Assembly (NCBI GenBank): GCA_036508555.1
Contig: DATCHD010000028.1
Location: forward strand, 1-64,000
Direction of reading: 5' to 3'
DNA length: 64,000 bases
Source: CAINVV01 sp036508555
GTDB lineage: Bacteria; Bacteroidota; Bacteroidia; Bacteroidales; Prolixibacteraceae
In this document: piece by piece, positions 31,234 to 38,705 of the stretch
Numbering within the stretch: the stretch's first letter is position 1
Layout: every line of letters begins with the position of its first letter
Translations under genes and position numbers: made by a program
The notes under the pieces: generated by a model
The model's input: the letters and a program-made list of their open reading frames with translations, nothing else
The model's database searches: none
What the model was told of the DNA's origin: nothing

Positions 31234-33402
31234 ATGTTTAACGTTAAAAAGGCCACGTGGTTGTTCCTTGCTGCCATCATTTTGTCTGCCGGTTCACTCC
31301 GCGCGGATGAGGGAATGTGGTTGCTTCCCCTGATTCAAAAACTGAACAGTAAAAAAATGTCAGAGATTGGGTTTAAGCTCTCTGCTAAAGATATTTACGA
31401 CATAAATAAAACCAGTCTAAAGGATGCGGTTTTAAGTTTTGGCGGTGGATGTACAGCTGAAATCATCTCCAAAGATGCGCTGGTTTTAACCAACCACCAC
31501 TGTGGCTACGGGACAATTCAGAAATTGAGTACTGTTGATCATGACTACCTTGAGAACGGATACTGGGCGATGAACCGTGACCAGGAACTGCCGGCAAAAG
31601 GGCTCACAGTTACTTTCCTCGACAGGTTTCAGGATGTTACGAAAGAAGTTACGGACGCGTTGGCCGGTAAGAATGAACCCGCAGCGAGAGATGAAGCCTT
31701 AAGAGCCATTTCTGATCAGCTGACCACCAAGGCAATTGGAGACAACAAGTACCTGCGTGCCAGGATTGCCTCTTTCTTTGGCGACAACCAGTATTATATG
31801 GTAATCACCAAGACTTACAACGACATCCGTTTTGTGGGTGCGCCGCCTTCCTCCATTGGAAAATTTGGTGCGGATACCGACAACTGGATGTGGCCGAGAC
31901 ATACTGGCGACTTCAGCATGTTCAGGATCTACGCCGACAAGGACAACAACCCGGCAGAGTATTCAAAAGACAATGTACCATACAAGCCAAAGAAATTCCT
32001 CACCATCTCGCTTAAGGGTGTGCAACAGAACGATCCGGCGATGATCATCGGCTATCCCGGCAGGACCAACCGTTTCATGACCTCCTACGAGGTAAAGGAG
32101 ACCAGCGAGATTACCAATGCCATCACCATCCTGGTAAGGGGTGTACGTCAGAATATCCTGATGGCCGATATGGAGGCCGATCCAAAAGTCAGGCTTCAGT
32201 ATTCCAGTAAATATGCCGGTTCGTCTAATTTCTGGAAAAAGGCGATTGGCATGAATGAGACTTTTGCCAAGTTGAAGGTGCCGGAAAGAAGAGCTGCCGA
32301 GGAGAAGACTTTCACCGAATGGGTAGCTGCTGATCCGGCAAGATTGGAAAAATACGGAAAAGCGTTGGCCGATGTAAAAGCAGCCGTTGAAGGTAGAGCT
32401 AAGTTGGCGATGATTTCAAGATATTACCAGGAAGCCCTTGGTACGATTGAATTGTTCACTGCCGCACAACGCTTCGGTCCCCAGGTTGAGAGAGCTGCTG
32501 GCGAAGGTAGAGGTGGAAGAGGCGGCGGAGGAGGTGGCGGCAGGCCATTCTCCCAGATGAGTCCTGTAGATTTTTACAAGGATTATAATGTTGCTACAGA
32601 TAAGAAGGTTGCCAAAGCGCTTATTACCCTCTTCAGGGGAAAAGTACAGACGTCTGATCTTCCTGAATTCTACAAGACGATTAATGAAAGTTATCGGGGA
32701 AATGTAGATGCCTATGTGGACGCACTGTATAGTCAGTCAGTATTTGCCTCGGAAGAGAAACTCAAGGCAGCGCAGGCTCGAGACAAAGATGCCCTGGCGA
32801 AAGACCCGGCTTACCTGGCAGCAACCAGCGTGTCGGCGTCATCCGCGAAATACACGCGTGAACTCGAAAAATACCGTACTCAATATGCAGCGGGACAAAA
32901 GCAATATATCGCGGGAGTGCTCGAGATGAAAGCCGGTCAGGCGATCTATCCGGATGCCAATTCCACCATGCGTTTGACTTATGGAAAAGTATTGAATTAC
33001 TCTCCGAAGGATGGTGTGATCTACGATTATGTGACGACGATGGATGGTGTCATGCAGAAAGAAGATCCCAAAAATTGGGAATTCGTTGTGCCTGCGAAAC
33101 TCAAAGACTTGTATTACGCAAAAGATTTCGGGCAGTATGCCATGAAGGATGGCCGAATGCCAGTTGGTTTCCTGACCAACAACGACATTACTGGTGGAAA
33201 TTCGGGTAGTCCGGTGATGAACAAGAAGGGCGAGCTCATTGGTACGGCTTTCGACGGGAACTGGGAATCCATGAGCAGCGACATCATCTTCGAACCCTCT
33301 TTGCAACGTTGTATCAATGTTGATATCCGGTACACCCTCTTTATCATGGATAAGTTCGGTGGTGCAGGATATCTGCTGAATGAAATGAAGATTTCGAAAT
33401 AG
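31234..33402 (+). CDS. S46 family dipeptidyl peptidase (DPP7-like)
   Basis: A 722-residue serine peptidase with a signal peptide (1-24) for export to the periplasm. TNHHC (about 86-90) holds the catalytic His, GADTDNWMWPRHTGDF the Asp region, and GGNSGSPV the nucleophile Ser. Eighteen residues after that Ser the sequence is FDGNWE. From memory, Gly there marks DPP7-type specificity and Arg marks DPP11. It removes dipeptides from peptide N-termini, feeding amino-acid fermentation. A very Gly-rich stretch (32501-32544: repeated GGRGG type) interrupts the helical domain and is unusual for the family. Confidence 0.93.
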   Translation: MFNVKKATWLFLAAIILSAGSLRADEGMWLLPLIQKLNSKKMSEIGFKLSAKDIYDINKTSLKDAVLSFGGGCTAEIISKDALVLTNHHCGYGTIQKLSTVDHDYLENGYWAMNRDQELPAKGLTVTFLDRFQDVTKEVTDALAGKNEPAARDEALRAISDQLTTKAIGDNKYLRARIASFFGDNQYYMVITKTYNDIRFVGAPPSSIGKFGADTDNWMWPRHTGDFSMFRIYADKDNNPAEYSKDNVPYKPKKFLTISLKGVQQNDPAMIIGYPGRTNRFMTSYEVKETSEITNAITILVRGVRQNILMADMEADPKVRLQYSSKYAGSSNFWKKAIGMNETFAKLKVPERRAAEEKTFTEWVAADPARLEKYGKALADVKAAVEGRAKLAMISRYYQEALGTIELFTAAQRFGPQVERAAGEGRGGRGGGGGGGRPFSQMSPVDFYKDYNVATDKKVAKALITLFRGKVQTSDLPEFYKTINESYRGNVDAYVDALYSQSVFASEEKLKAAQARDKDALAKDPAYLAATSVSASSAKYTRELEKYRTQYAAGQKQYIAGVLEMKAGQAIYPDANSTMRLTYGKVLNYSPKDGVIYDYVTTMDGVMQKEDPKNWEFVVPAKLKDLYYAKDFGQYAMKDGRMPVGFLTNNDITGGNSGSPVMNKKGELIGTAFDGNWESMSSDIIFEPSLQRCINVDIRYTLFIMDKFGGAGYLLNEMKISK

Positions 33403-33433
33403 TTTATTCCGGGTACATATAAAAATCAAAAAA

Positions 33434-34249
33434 ATGGAAACTGAACGCAAAAATCCCAGTCGTCGCAAATTTCTGAAGAATACCTCTGCACTTGCAGGCG
33501 GAACTATTCTTATAAGCACCGATCCAGCCAACTTGTTTGCTCAGATAACAAAGGCTGATGACCCCGGATTATTTACCGAAACCATCACCTACGCGGGTGC
33601 AAGTGGTCCCATTACAGCTTATCTTGCCAGGCCAAAGGGGAAAAAGAAGCATCCTGGCGTAGTTGTGATCCACGAAAACCGCGGACTTCAGCCTCATATC
33701 AAAGATGTGGCCCGGAGAATGGCACTGGAGGGGTTTGTCGCCCTGGCCCCTGATGCCTTATCCCCGTTAGGGGGTACACCGGAAAAGCAGGAGGATGTAG
33801 GCCCGCTTTTCCAGAAACTGGATTATGAAGCCGCTAAGAAGGACTTCTCCGCTGCCGTAAAATATCTGAAAACAAATCCCCAAACTACCGGGAAAGTTGG
33901 ATGCACAGGATTTTGCTGGGGAGGAGCCATGACCAACAATGTGGCCGTTAACACACCCGATCTGGATGCTGCTGTTCCCTATTATGGAAGTCAGCCAAAC
34001 GCAGAAGATGTGCCCAAAATTAAAGCCCCGATGCTTTTGCATTATGCCGGAAACGATGAGCGGATTAACAAGGGAATTCCCGATTTTGAGGCAGCCCTAA
34101 AAAAGGCCGGGATAGAATACCACCTTTATATGTATGAAGGAGCGCAACACGCCTTCAATAATGATTCAAATCCTGAAAGATATAACAAGGAAGCGGCCGA
34201 TCTTGCCTGGAAAAGGACCATTGAATTTTTTAAGGAGAAGCTCAAATAA
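33434..34249 (+). CDS. Dienelactone hydrolase family protein, Tat-exported
   Basis: A 271-residue alpha/beta hydrolase. The N-terminus NPSRRKFLKNTSALAGGT is a twin-arginine signal (SRRKFLK at 9-15) with a hydrophobic stretch after it. Nucleophile Cys161 lies in GCTGFCWGGAM. ENRGL (81-85), the later NDERI Asp and QHAF His complete the triad. Family members cleave dienelactones or other esters; with export and no aromatic pathway nearby, the substrate here is unclear. It lies 31 bp after the peptidase gene and may share its transcript. Confidence 0.87.
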   Translation: METERKNPSRRKFLKNTSALAGGTILISTDPANLFAQITKADDPGLFTETITYAGASGPITAYLARPKGKKKHPGVVVIHENRGLQPHIKDVARRMALEGFVALAPDALSPLGGTPEKQEDVGPLFQKLDYEAAKKDFSAAVKYLKTNPQTTGKVGCTGFCWGGAMTNNVAVNTPDLDAAVPYYGSQPNAEDVPKIKAPMLLHYAGNDERINKGIPDFEAALKKAGIEYHLYMYEGAQHAFNNDSNPERYNKEAADLAWKRTIEFFKEKLK

Positions 34250-34270
34250 CCGGATATAACTTCGAGCCTT

Positions 34271-35392
34271 TCAGGATTTCCAGGCCTCTGCCACTTGTTC
34301 AATAAATGGTTTGCAGTGGTTAAAAAAATGTCTGTATCCTTCACATAGGTAATTCAGTCCTGGTCCGCCGTCCGGGGAGTTAATAAACCGGTCTTTCGGG
34401 CAGGCACCATTGCATAGTTCTCTGACCTCGCATTTCCTGCAATATTCAGGAAGCGAATCCTCCTTAGCTCTGCCGAATGCTTGCTGCGCTGGACTTTCGA
34501 GCAAATGAGACAATGTTGTAGTTAATATGTTTCCCAATAAATTTTCTTTATTCACATAATGATCGCAGGAGTAAAAGTCGCCGTTGTATTCAACCACAGG
34601 AACACGGCCACAGTTTTTTTTGAAAATACAAAGGGAATGCTCCAGATGGAATGCAGACCGCAACGCTTCTTCGAAAATCTGAATTTTTATTGTTCCAATG
34701 TCTGAAGCCTTCCATTCATCGAAAATTGTGCAGAGAAACTGACCAAATGCTCCGGCAGGGACAGATCTTTCAGAAACCATGGTTCCGGAAGTAGTTTGTT
34801 TTTCTACAAGGGGCAGAAAGGTTATGAATTCTGCATTTAGGTTTCTGAAGAAACGGTAAATTTCGAGTGGATGCGCGACATTTCCAGCACTGACCACACA
34901 AAGTATTTCACAGGGAATTTCATGTAGTTTTAAGAGGCGGTATCCCCGAAGTACCTCATCAAAACAGGGCTGGCCTCCTTTATGGAACCGATAGCTGGCA
35001 TGAAAATTTTCGGGTCCGTCGAGGCTAATACCAACTATGAAATTATGATCTTTTAAAAATCGGCACCAATCATGCGTGAGGAGTGTCCCATTAGTTTGAA
35101 TTCCGTTAGTAATTCTGGTATTTGCGGCTGCATGTTTCTGTTGCAGTTGAACAACTTGTTGAAAAAATTTCTTTCCGGCCAGTGTTGGTTCACCCCCATG
35201 CCAGGAAAAGAAAATATCAGGTCCGGAGGACATTCTTATGTGTTGCCGGATATATTCTTCCAGCACTTCGTCCGTCATTCGAAAATTAGTCTCTTCCTGG
35301 TAGATCCTTTGTTTATCAAGATAATAGCAATAGGAGCATGCCAGGTTACATGTTGCCCCAACCGGTTTTACAAATATCTGAAAATCGTCCAT
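34271..35392 (-). CDS. Anaerobic sulfatase-maturase-type radical SAM/SPASM protein
   Basis: A 373-residue radical-SAM enzyme. VGATCNLACSYCYYLDK (11-27) carries the C-x3-C-x2-C cluster motif, FSWHGGEPTLAG is typical of anSMEs, and the C-terminal SPASM domain has the Cys series around CDHYVNKENLLGN, CRKCEVRELCNGACPKDR and YLCEGYRHFF. It would convert Cys or Ser of a sulfatase to formylglycine. No sulfatase gene is in this window, so it must act in trans, or on another target. Confidence 0.88.
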   Translation of the reverse strand: MDDFQIFVKPVGATCNLACSYCYYLDKQRIYQEETNFRMTDEVLEEYIRQHIRMSSGPDIFFSWHGGEPTLAGKKFFQQVVQLQQKHAAANTRITNGIQTNGTLLTHDWCRFLKDHNFIVGISLDGPENFHASYRFHKGGQPCFDEVLRGYRLLKLHEIPCEILCVVSAGNVAHPLEIYRFFRNLNAEFITFLPLVEKQTTSGTMVSERSVPAGAFGQFLCTIFDEWKASDIGTIKIQIFEEALRSAFHLEHSLCIFKKNCGRVPVVEYNGDFYSCDHYVNKENLLGNILTTTLSHLLESPAQQAFGRAKEDSLPEYCRKCEVRELCNGACPKDRFINSPDGGPGLNYLCEGYRHFFNHCKPFIEQVAEAWKS

Positions 35393-35413
35393 TTGATACC
35401 TTATGATTGATGG

Positions 35414-35833
35414 TTACCTTTTGCAAAGCCTTACTAGAAGTGCCTCACATCCAATCACTTCGATGTCGCTAAAGTAAAAGTCTTTTTGATTTTCAGTTAC
35501 AATACAATCACAATTGTGCTGGATGGCAGAGTAATACTCCATTCCATCTTCAAAGTCGAGGATGAGTTTGTTTTTTATTGCCTGAATTGTTGTCTTTTCA
35601 TCCATGGCGGTAATTCCGATCTGCTGGAGAAGCAACCCGATTTTTTCTCTTGCCATTTTTTCACCGCATTTTTTACTTGCAAAATAGAAGGCAATGGCCA
35701 AGCAGAGGGGAGAGGTAAAAAGCGCAATGTTTCCTTTCCCCTGCAGGCTCAGTATGCGCGAGGACCAGGTAAACAAGGGATATTCCTTGTTCAATGTTGC
35801 AACGAGAATATTCGCATCAACAAAAAGCCTCAT
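35414..35833 (-). CDS. PIN domain toxin (VapC-like)
   Basis: A 139-residue PIN-domain nuclease. MRLFVDANILVATL holds the first Asp; LDFEDGMEYYSAIQHNCDCIVTENQKDF the later acidic residues. A longer frame starts upstream, but the ATG at 35831-35833 overlaps the antitoxin stop by four bases, the usual arrangement. It probably cleaves RNA when freed from its DUF6364-type partner. All the acidic residues look present. Confidence 0.85.
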   Translation of the reverse strand: MRLFVDANILVATLNKEYPLFTWSSRILSLQGKGNIALFTSPLCLAIAFYFASKKCGEKMAREKIGLLLQQIGITAMDEKTTIQAIKNKLILDFEDGMEYYSAIQHNCDCIVTENQKDFYFSDIEVIGCEALLVRLCKR

Positions 35834-36081
35834 CTGGACTGGTTGAAATATTCGTCTTTCAGACTTTTCCTTGAACGTCTCTTGTACACAGCCTCTCCTT
35901 CTGCGACCTGATTGACCCAATCGGCAACAGGAAAATCTTCGATGGTTTTGTAGTTGCCAGAGGTAATTTGGCGGTAAAGAAATTCCGTCAACCGTGAAAG
36001 GCTGGTGTTATTGGCCGCTGCAAATTCCTTGGCTTTTTCAATTATTTGCTGATCGAAATGAAGGGTTAATTTTGTTTCCAT
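35830..36081 (-). CDS. DUF6364 family antitoxin
   Basis: An 83-residue protein starting METKLTLHFDQQIIEKAKEF AAANNTSLSRL, the DUF6364 ribbon-helix-helix type N-terminus, followed by a toxin-binding tail (FPVADWVNQVAEGEAVYKRR). The ATG at 36081 is chosen over a frame 14 codons longer, which would begin at or before the -7 box. It pairs with the PIN toxin through a four-base overlap and probably represses its own promoter through the flanking inverted repeat. Confidence 0.8.
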   Translation of the reverse strand: METKLTLHFDQQIIEKAKEFAAANNTSLSRLTEFLYRQITSGNYKTIEDFPVADWVNQVAEGEAVYKRRSRKSLKDEYFNQSR

Positions 36082-36085
36082 TTTT

Positions 36086-36124
36086 TTTACGTCAAATATA
36101 TTTATTTTATACGTAAAGTTCAAA
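36086..36124 (-). promoter_or_regulatory. Toxin-antitoxin promoter with overlapping operator
   Basis: Minus strand: TTTG (36124-36121), exactly 20 bp, then TATATTTG (36100-36093), a full consensus match. The inverted pair TTTACGT (36086-36092) and ACGTAAA (36111-36117) brackets the -7 box, a good place for repression by the antitoxin. Confidence 0.75.
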
Positions 36125-36197
36125 TTATTAAACTAATTTTTTTCGGAACTTCTTCTGAACTATTTTCCAAAAGATAGTACATTTGCGTTCATTAAAT

Positions 36198-36271
36198 CGG
36201 GGTGTAGCGCAGCTTGGTAGCGCGCGTCGTTCGGGACGACGAGGCCGCAGGTTCAAATCCTGTCACCCCGA
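36198..36271 (+). tRNA. tRNA-Pro (anticodon CGG)
   Basis: A 74-nt cloverleaf: acceptor CGGGGTG pairs with CACCCCG; the D arm has AGCTTGGTAGC; the anticodon stem CGTCG/CGACG encloses loop TTCGGGA, giving anticodon CGG; the T arm is GCAGGTTCAAATCCTGT. CCA is not encoded (ACA follows). It borders the fragment-rich region, and tRNA genes are frequent integration sites. Confidence 0.95.
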
Positions 36272-36278
36272 CAGTGAA

Positions 36279-36317
36279 ATGGGTTAAAGTGTTTAAAATC
36301 AACTTAATCCATTTTTT
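36279..36317 (+). terminator. Terminator after tRNA-Pro
   Basis: ATGGGTTAA and TTAATCCAT pair (one G-T) around a 16-base loop and are followed by TTTTT. From here to 36460 no gene was found. Confidence 0.6.
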
Positions 36318-36463
36318 GTTGTCCGGCATTTGTCCCAAAAGAGAATAGGGTTGTCAGAAATGGCAACCTTCGACTTTAGTGGTTCAAGTTTTGTTTTTCT
36401 TTGATCAGTGCAAGTTTTCTTTCGAAGCAGTCAAAGTATATTGAAGCTGTCGCTTTTATATAG

Positions 36464-36949
36464 ACTTCGCTCAAGAAGGATTTTGACGAAACCAGACGGC
36501 AATACCAATCTTACCTCATATTAGATTCGAAGTTCTATATTGCTGTCAAACAGGATGGTTCTGCCAAAGTAATTAATCTGGCTAAAATCTTCAAGGTATC
36601 TGAAGTTGCCATACGTCAGGATTTGGAAAAACTTGAATCAGAAGGGTATATTCTACGTGAGCATGGAGGTGCATTCTTAAAAAATGTGGAGCATAGTGTG
36701 AAGTCTTTCACTTTGCTTAATCAGGAAAATTTGGGAAAAAAGATTCTTATCGGAAGAAAGGCTGCTGAATTGATTGAAGCATCTGATGTTACCTATCTGG
36801 TCGCTGACTCAACTAAAATCGGCAAGAATGCTTTTGCAATCCTGGGCGCTCTTTCCCTGATCGATTATATCATTACTGATCCGTTCATCGATCAGAGCCA
36901 TTTACAGCTTTTCCGGGATAATGAGATTGAACTGATTATCGCGAAATAA
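36464..36949 (+). pseudogene. DeoR-family sugar regulator with internal deletion
   Basis: An open frame without a start codon encodes a DeoR N-terminus (KVINLAKIFKVSEVAIRQDL, then EKLESEGYILREHGGAF). After KILIGRKAAELIEASDV it jumps to TYLVADSTKIGKNAFAILGA and IDYIITD, which belong near the C-terminus. About 100 residues of the sugar-phosphate sensor domain are missing, including the segment usually reading DSGTT. The stop at 36949 looks native. It is an inactive remnant of a repressor of sugar catabolism. Confidence 0.75.
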
Positions 36950-36959
36950 TACCAATTTG

Positions 36960-37016
36960 ATGAACAAAACAGAGGGAAGATATATTCTGGCAATCGATCA
37001 AAGTACTTCGGCTACT
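36960..37016 (+). pseudogene. N-terminal fragment of an FGGY sugar kinase
   Basis: MNKTEGRYILAIDQSTSAT is the unmistakable start of an FGGY carbohydrate kinase (phosphate-binding DQSTSAT). After 19 codons it breaks into an unrelated frame. It begins 11 bp after the DeoR stop, so repressor and kinase once formed an operon. Confidence 0.6.
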
Positions 37017-37347
37017 GACTCCAAATTCCGGGATGGCTTGTACCATCGACATCGGTGAAGAGAAAAACATCCATCCGGCAGAAAAATTTGTTGTTGCCAG
37101 GAGGCTTGCTTATCGGGCATTTGCCGAAACGTACGGAATTAAAGGGATCAATTACAAATCGCCTGTATTTTCCAAAATGGTGATCAAGGATACTCTAGCG
37201 ATACTTTCCTTCGATAACGTGGCCCTTGGCTTAAGCACCTTTGGCAGTTCGGTATGCGTTTTCCAATTTCCCTGTCACCAGTGGTTATTTGTACAATACC
37301 GCAGGTTTGCCTGTCCCTTCCTTTAGAACGGATAATTGGGGGAGGTA
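37017..37347 (+). pseudogene. C-terminal fragment of a sialate O-acetylesterase-like SGNH hydrolase
   Basis: TPNSGMACTIDIGEEKNIHP and EKFVVARRLAYRAFAETYG resemble the later part of sialate O-acetylesterase family proteins, with the IHP His block. The frame then shifts: the family's C-terminus continues one frame over as GYLYNTAGLPVPSFRTDNWG and ends at TAA (37345-37347). The gene is fused at its 5' side to the kinase fragment and carries at least one frameshift. Confidence 0.6.
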
Positions 37348-37370
37348 AGATTAACAATATTTGATCAGAG

Positions 37371-38669
37371 TTATTTCACATTGAATGCCACTCTCAGTTC
37401 ATCGATCTCCTTATCTCCCATGGGTTGAAGCGGTCCGATGGAGGAAGCCATTACCAATGAGTTTGCCGAAAATTCGGCTACTTCGAGGTAATCGAAGGTG
37501 TTCAGCAATTTGTCTCCGGTAACGAATACGCAGTCGTTTTCCACCAATACTACCCGGTTACTATTGAATAATTTAGCCATCTTATCCACATCGTTGTAAA
37601 GGAGTCCGAAGGGAACTGAAGGCACATCCTGGAGAAAGATCCAGCTCTCGGGAATAGTACGGACATCAAATTTTTGTCCGCTCACCGCGTGTGCCATCAG
37701 GTTCACTGGTTGGGTAGAGATGATCGAATTGATATGAGGATTCAGCTGATAAATACGCTGATGCAAAGCAACAGAACGACTCGGTACTTTACCGGCCTCG
37801 GCCATTCCGCTTTTAATCTGAACGATATCACTCGGCAAGATGTCCCAGCGGGCCACATCGCGAGGGGTTATCAGGAAATCATTTTCCTGCCAGCGAACTG
37901 AAACTGTACCATAAGTAGAAATCATCAGTCCCTGGTTACAGGCGCGACGAATAATCCGCACCATGTCAGAACGTAAGGCACGCTCTTGGGAGGGATAATT
38001 GACATCCATGAAATGCATGATATTTTTTGGGAAATGGTTGCTGTACTGGGCGATCTGGTCGTCGGTCAAGGTATTTACATTACCTAGAGTCCCGGCATTG
38101 ATGATCGTGCGACAGCAAAATTCCAGCGTTTCGAAGCGTTGGTAGGCATCCATCATATCCACTCCTCCAAGCGCTACGCCATGGTTCTCCATGATGACGG
38201 CCTTAAACCGGGTATTCTCAAACTCCTTTGCAATTTTCTTACCAAGATCCTCGCTCCCCGGACAGCCATAAGGTGCGAAACCGATCTCGCCACAGATGAA
38301 ACGTGCCTGCGGGATGATATTTGTATTCGGAACTTTCCTGGCAATACTAAAGGCAACCAACCCCGGGGGGTGGGCATGAATGATTGCTTTCAGTTCCGGC
38401 CGGGCCTCGTAGATGGCCTTGTGGAAAGGAAATTCCGAAGATGGTTTGTGCAATCCAGAGATAGCGCCATCTTTCTTTATGCAAACAATATCTTTTATTG
38501 TCAACGAACCTTTATCTACACCTGAAGGTGTGATCCAAACATCTCCATTTTCATCTTTTATGGAAATATTTCCACCCGAGGTGGTAGTCATTCCACTCTG
38601 GTAGATGCGTCCGATGATTACATTTATCTGTTCTGCCGGATGCATCAGGTTGATGTCTAACTGTTTCAT
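37371..38669 (-). CDS. Tandem class II aldolase/adducin protein, second domain lacking zinc ligands
   Basis: A 432-residue protein of two class II aldolase domains. The first (1-205) is complete: SGGNISI, Glu79, His98 and His100 in IIHAHPPG, and His163 in ENHGVALGG, the zinc and catalytic set of fuculose/rhamnulose-phosphate aldolases. The second (from about 225) has the fold, but HAHP has become STQP and ENHGV has become ENDCV, so it cannot bind zinc the same way and is probably structural or regulatory. Substrate is likely a deoxysugar phosphate or related sugar acid. It stands beside remnants of a sugar locus. Confidence 0.82.
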   Translation of the reverse strand: MKQLDINLMHPAEQINVIIGRIYQSGMTTTSGGNISIKDENGDVWITPSGVDKGSLTIKDIVCIKKDGAISGLHKPSSEFPFHKAIYEARPELKAIIHAHPPGLVAFSIARKVPNTNIIPQARFICGEIGFAPYGCPGSEDLGKKIAKEFENTRFKAVIMENHGVALGGVDMMDAYQRFETLEFCCRTIINAGTLGNVNTLTDDQIAQYSNHFPKNIMHFMDVNYPSQERALRSDMVRIIRRACNQGLMISTYGTVSVRWQENDFLITPRDVARWDILPSDIVQIKSGMAEAGKVPSRSVALHQRIYQLNPHINSIISTQPVNLMAHAVSGQKFDVRTIPESWIFLQDVPSVPFGLLYNDVDKMAKLFNSNRVVLVENDCVFVTGDKLLNTFDYLEVAEFSANSLVMASSIGPLQPMGDKEIDELRVAFNVK

Positions 38670-38705
38670 ATTTATTATATTAATGAATTAATTGTTTCAA
38701 ATTGA

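Noticed and set aside
32839..33531. 230-residue minus-strand frame opposite the S46 peptidase end
   Set aside because: Shadow of a strongly conserved peptidase; no motif of its own.
34271..35392. RiPP maturase rather than sulfatase maturase
   Set aside because: The motifs around the three Cys-rich regions and the FSWHGGEPTLAG segment are those of anSMEs, and no precursor peptide is adjacent.
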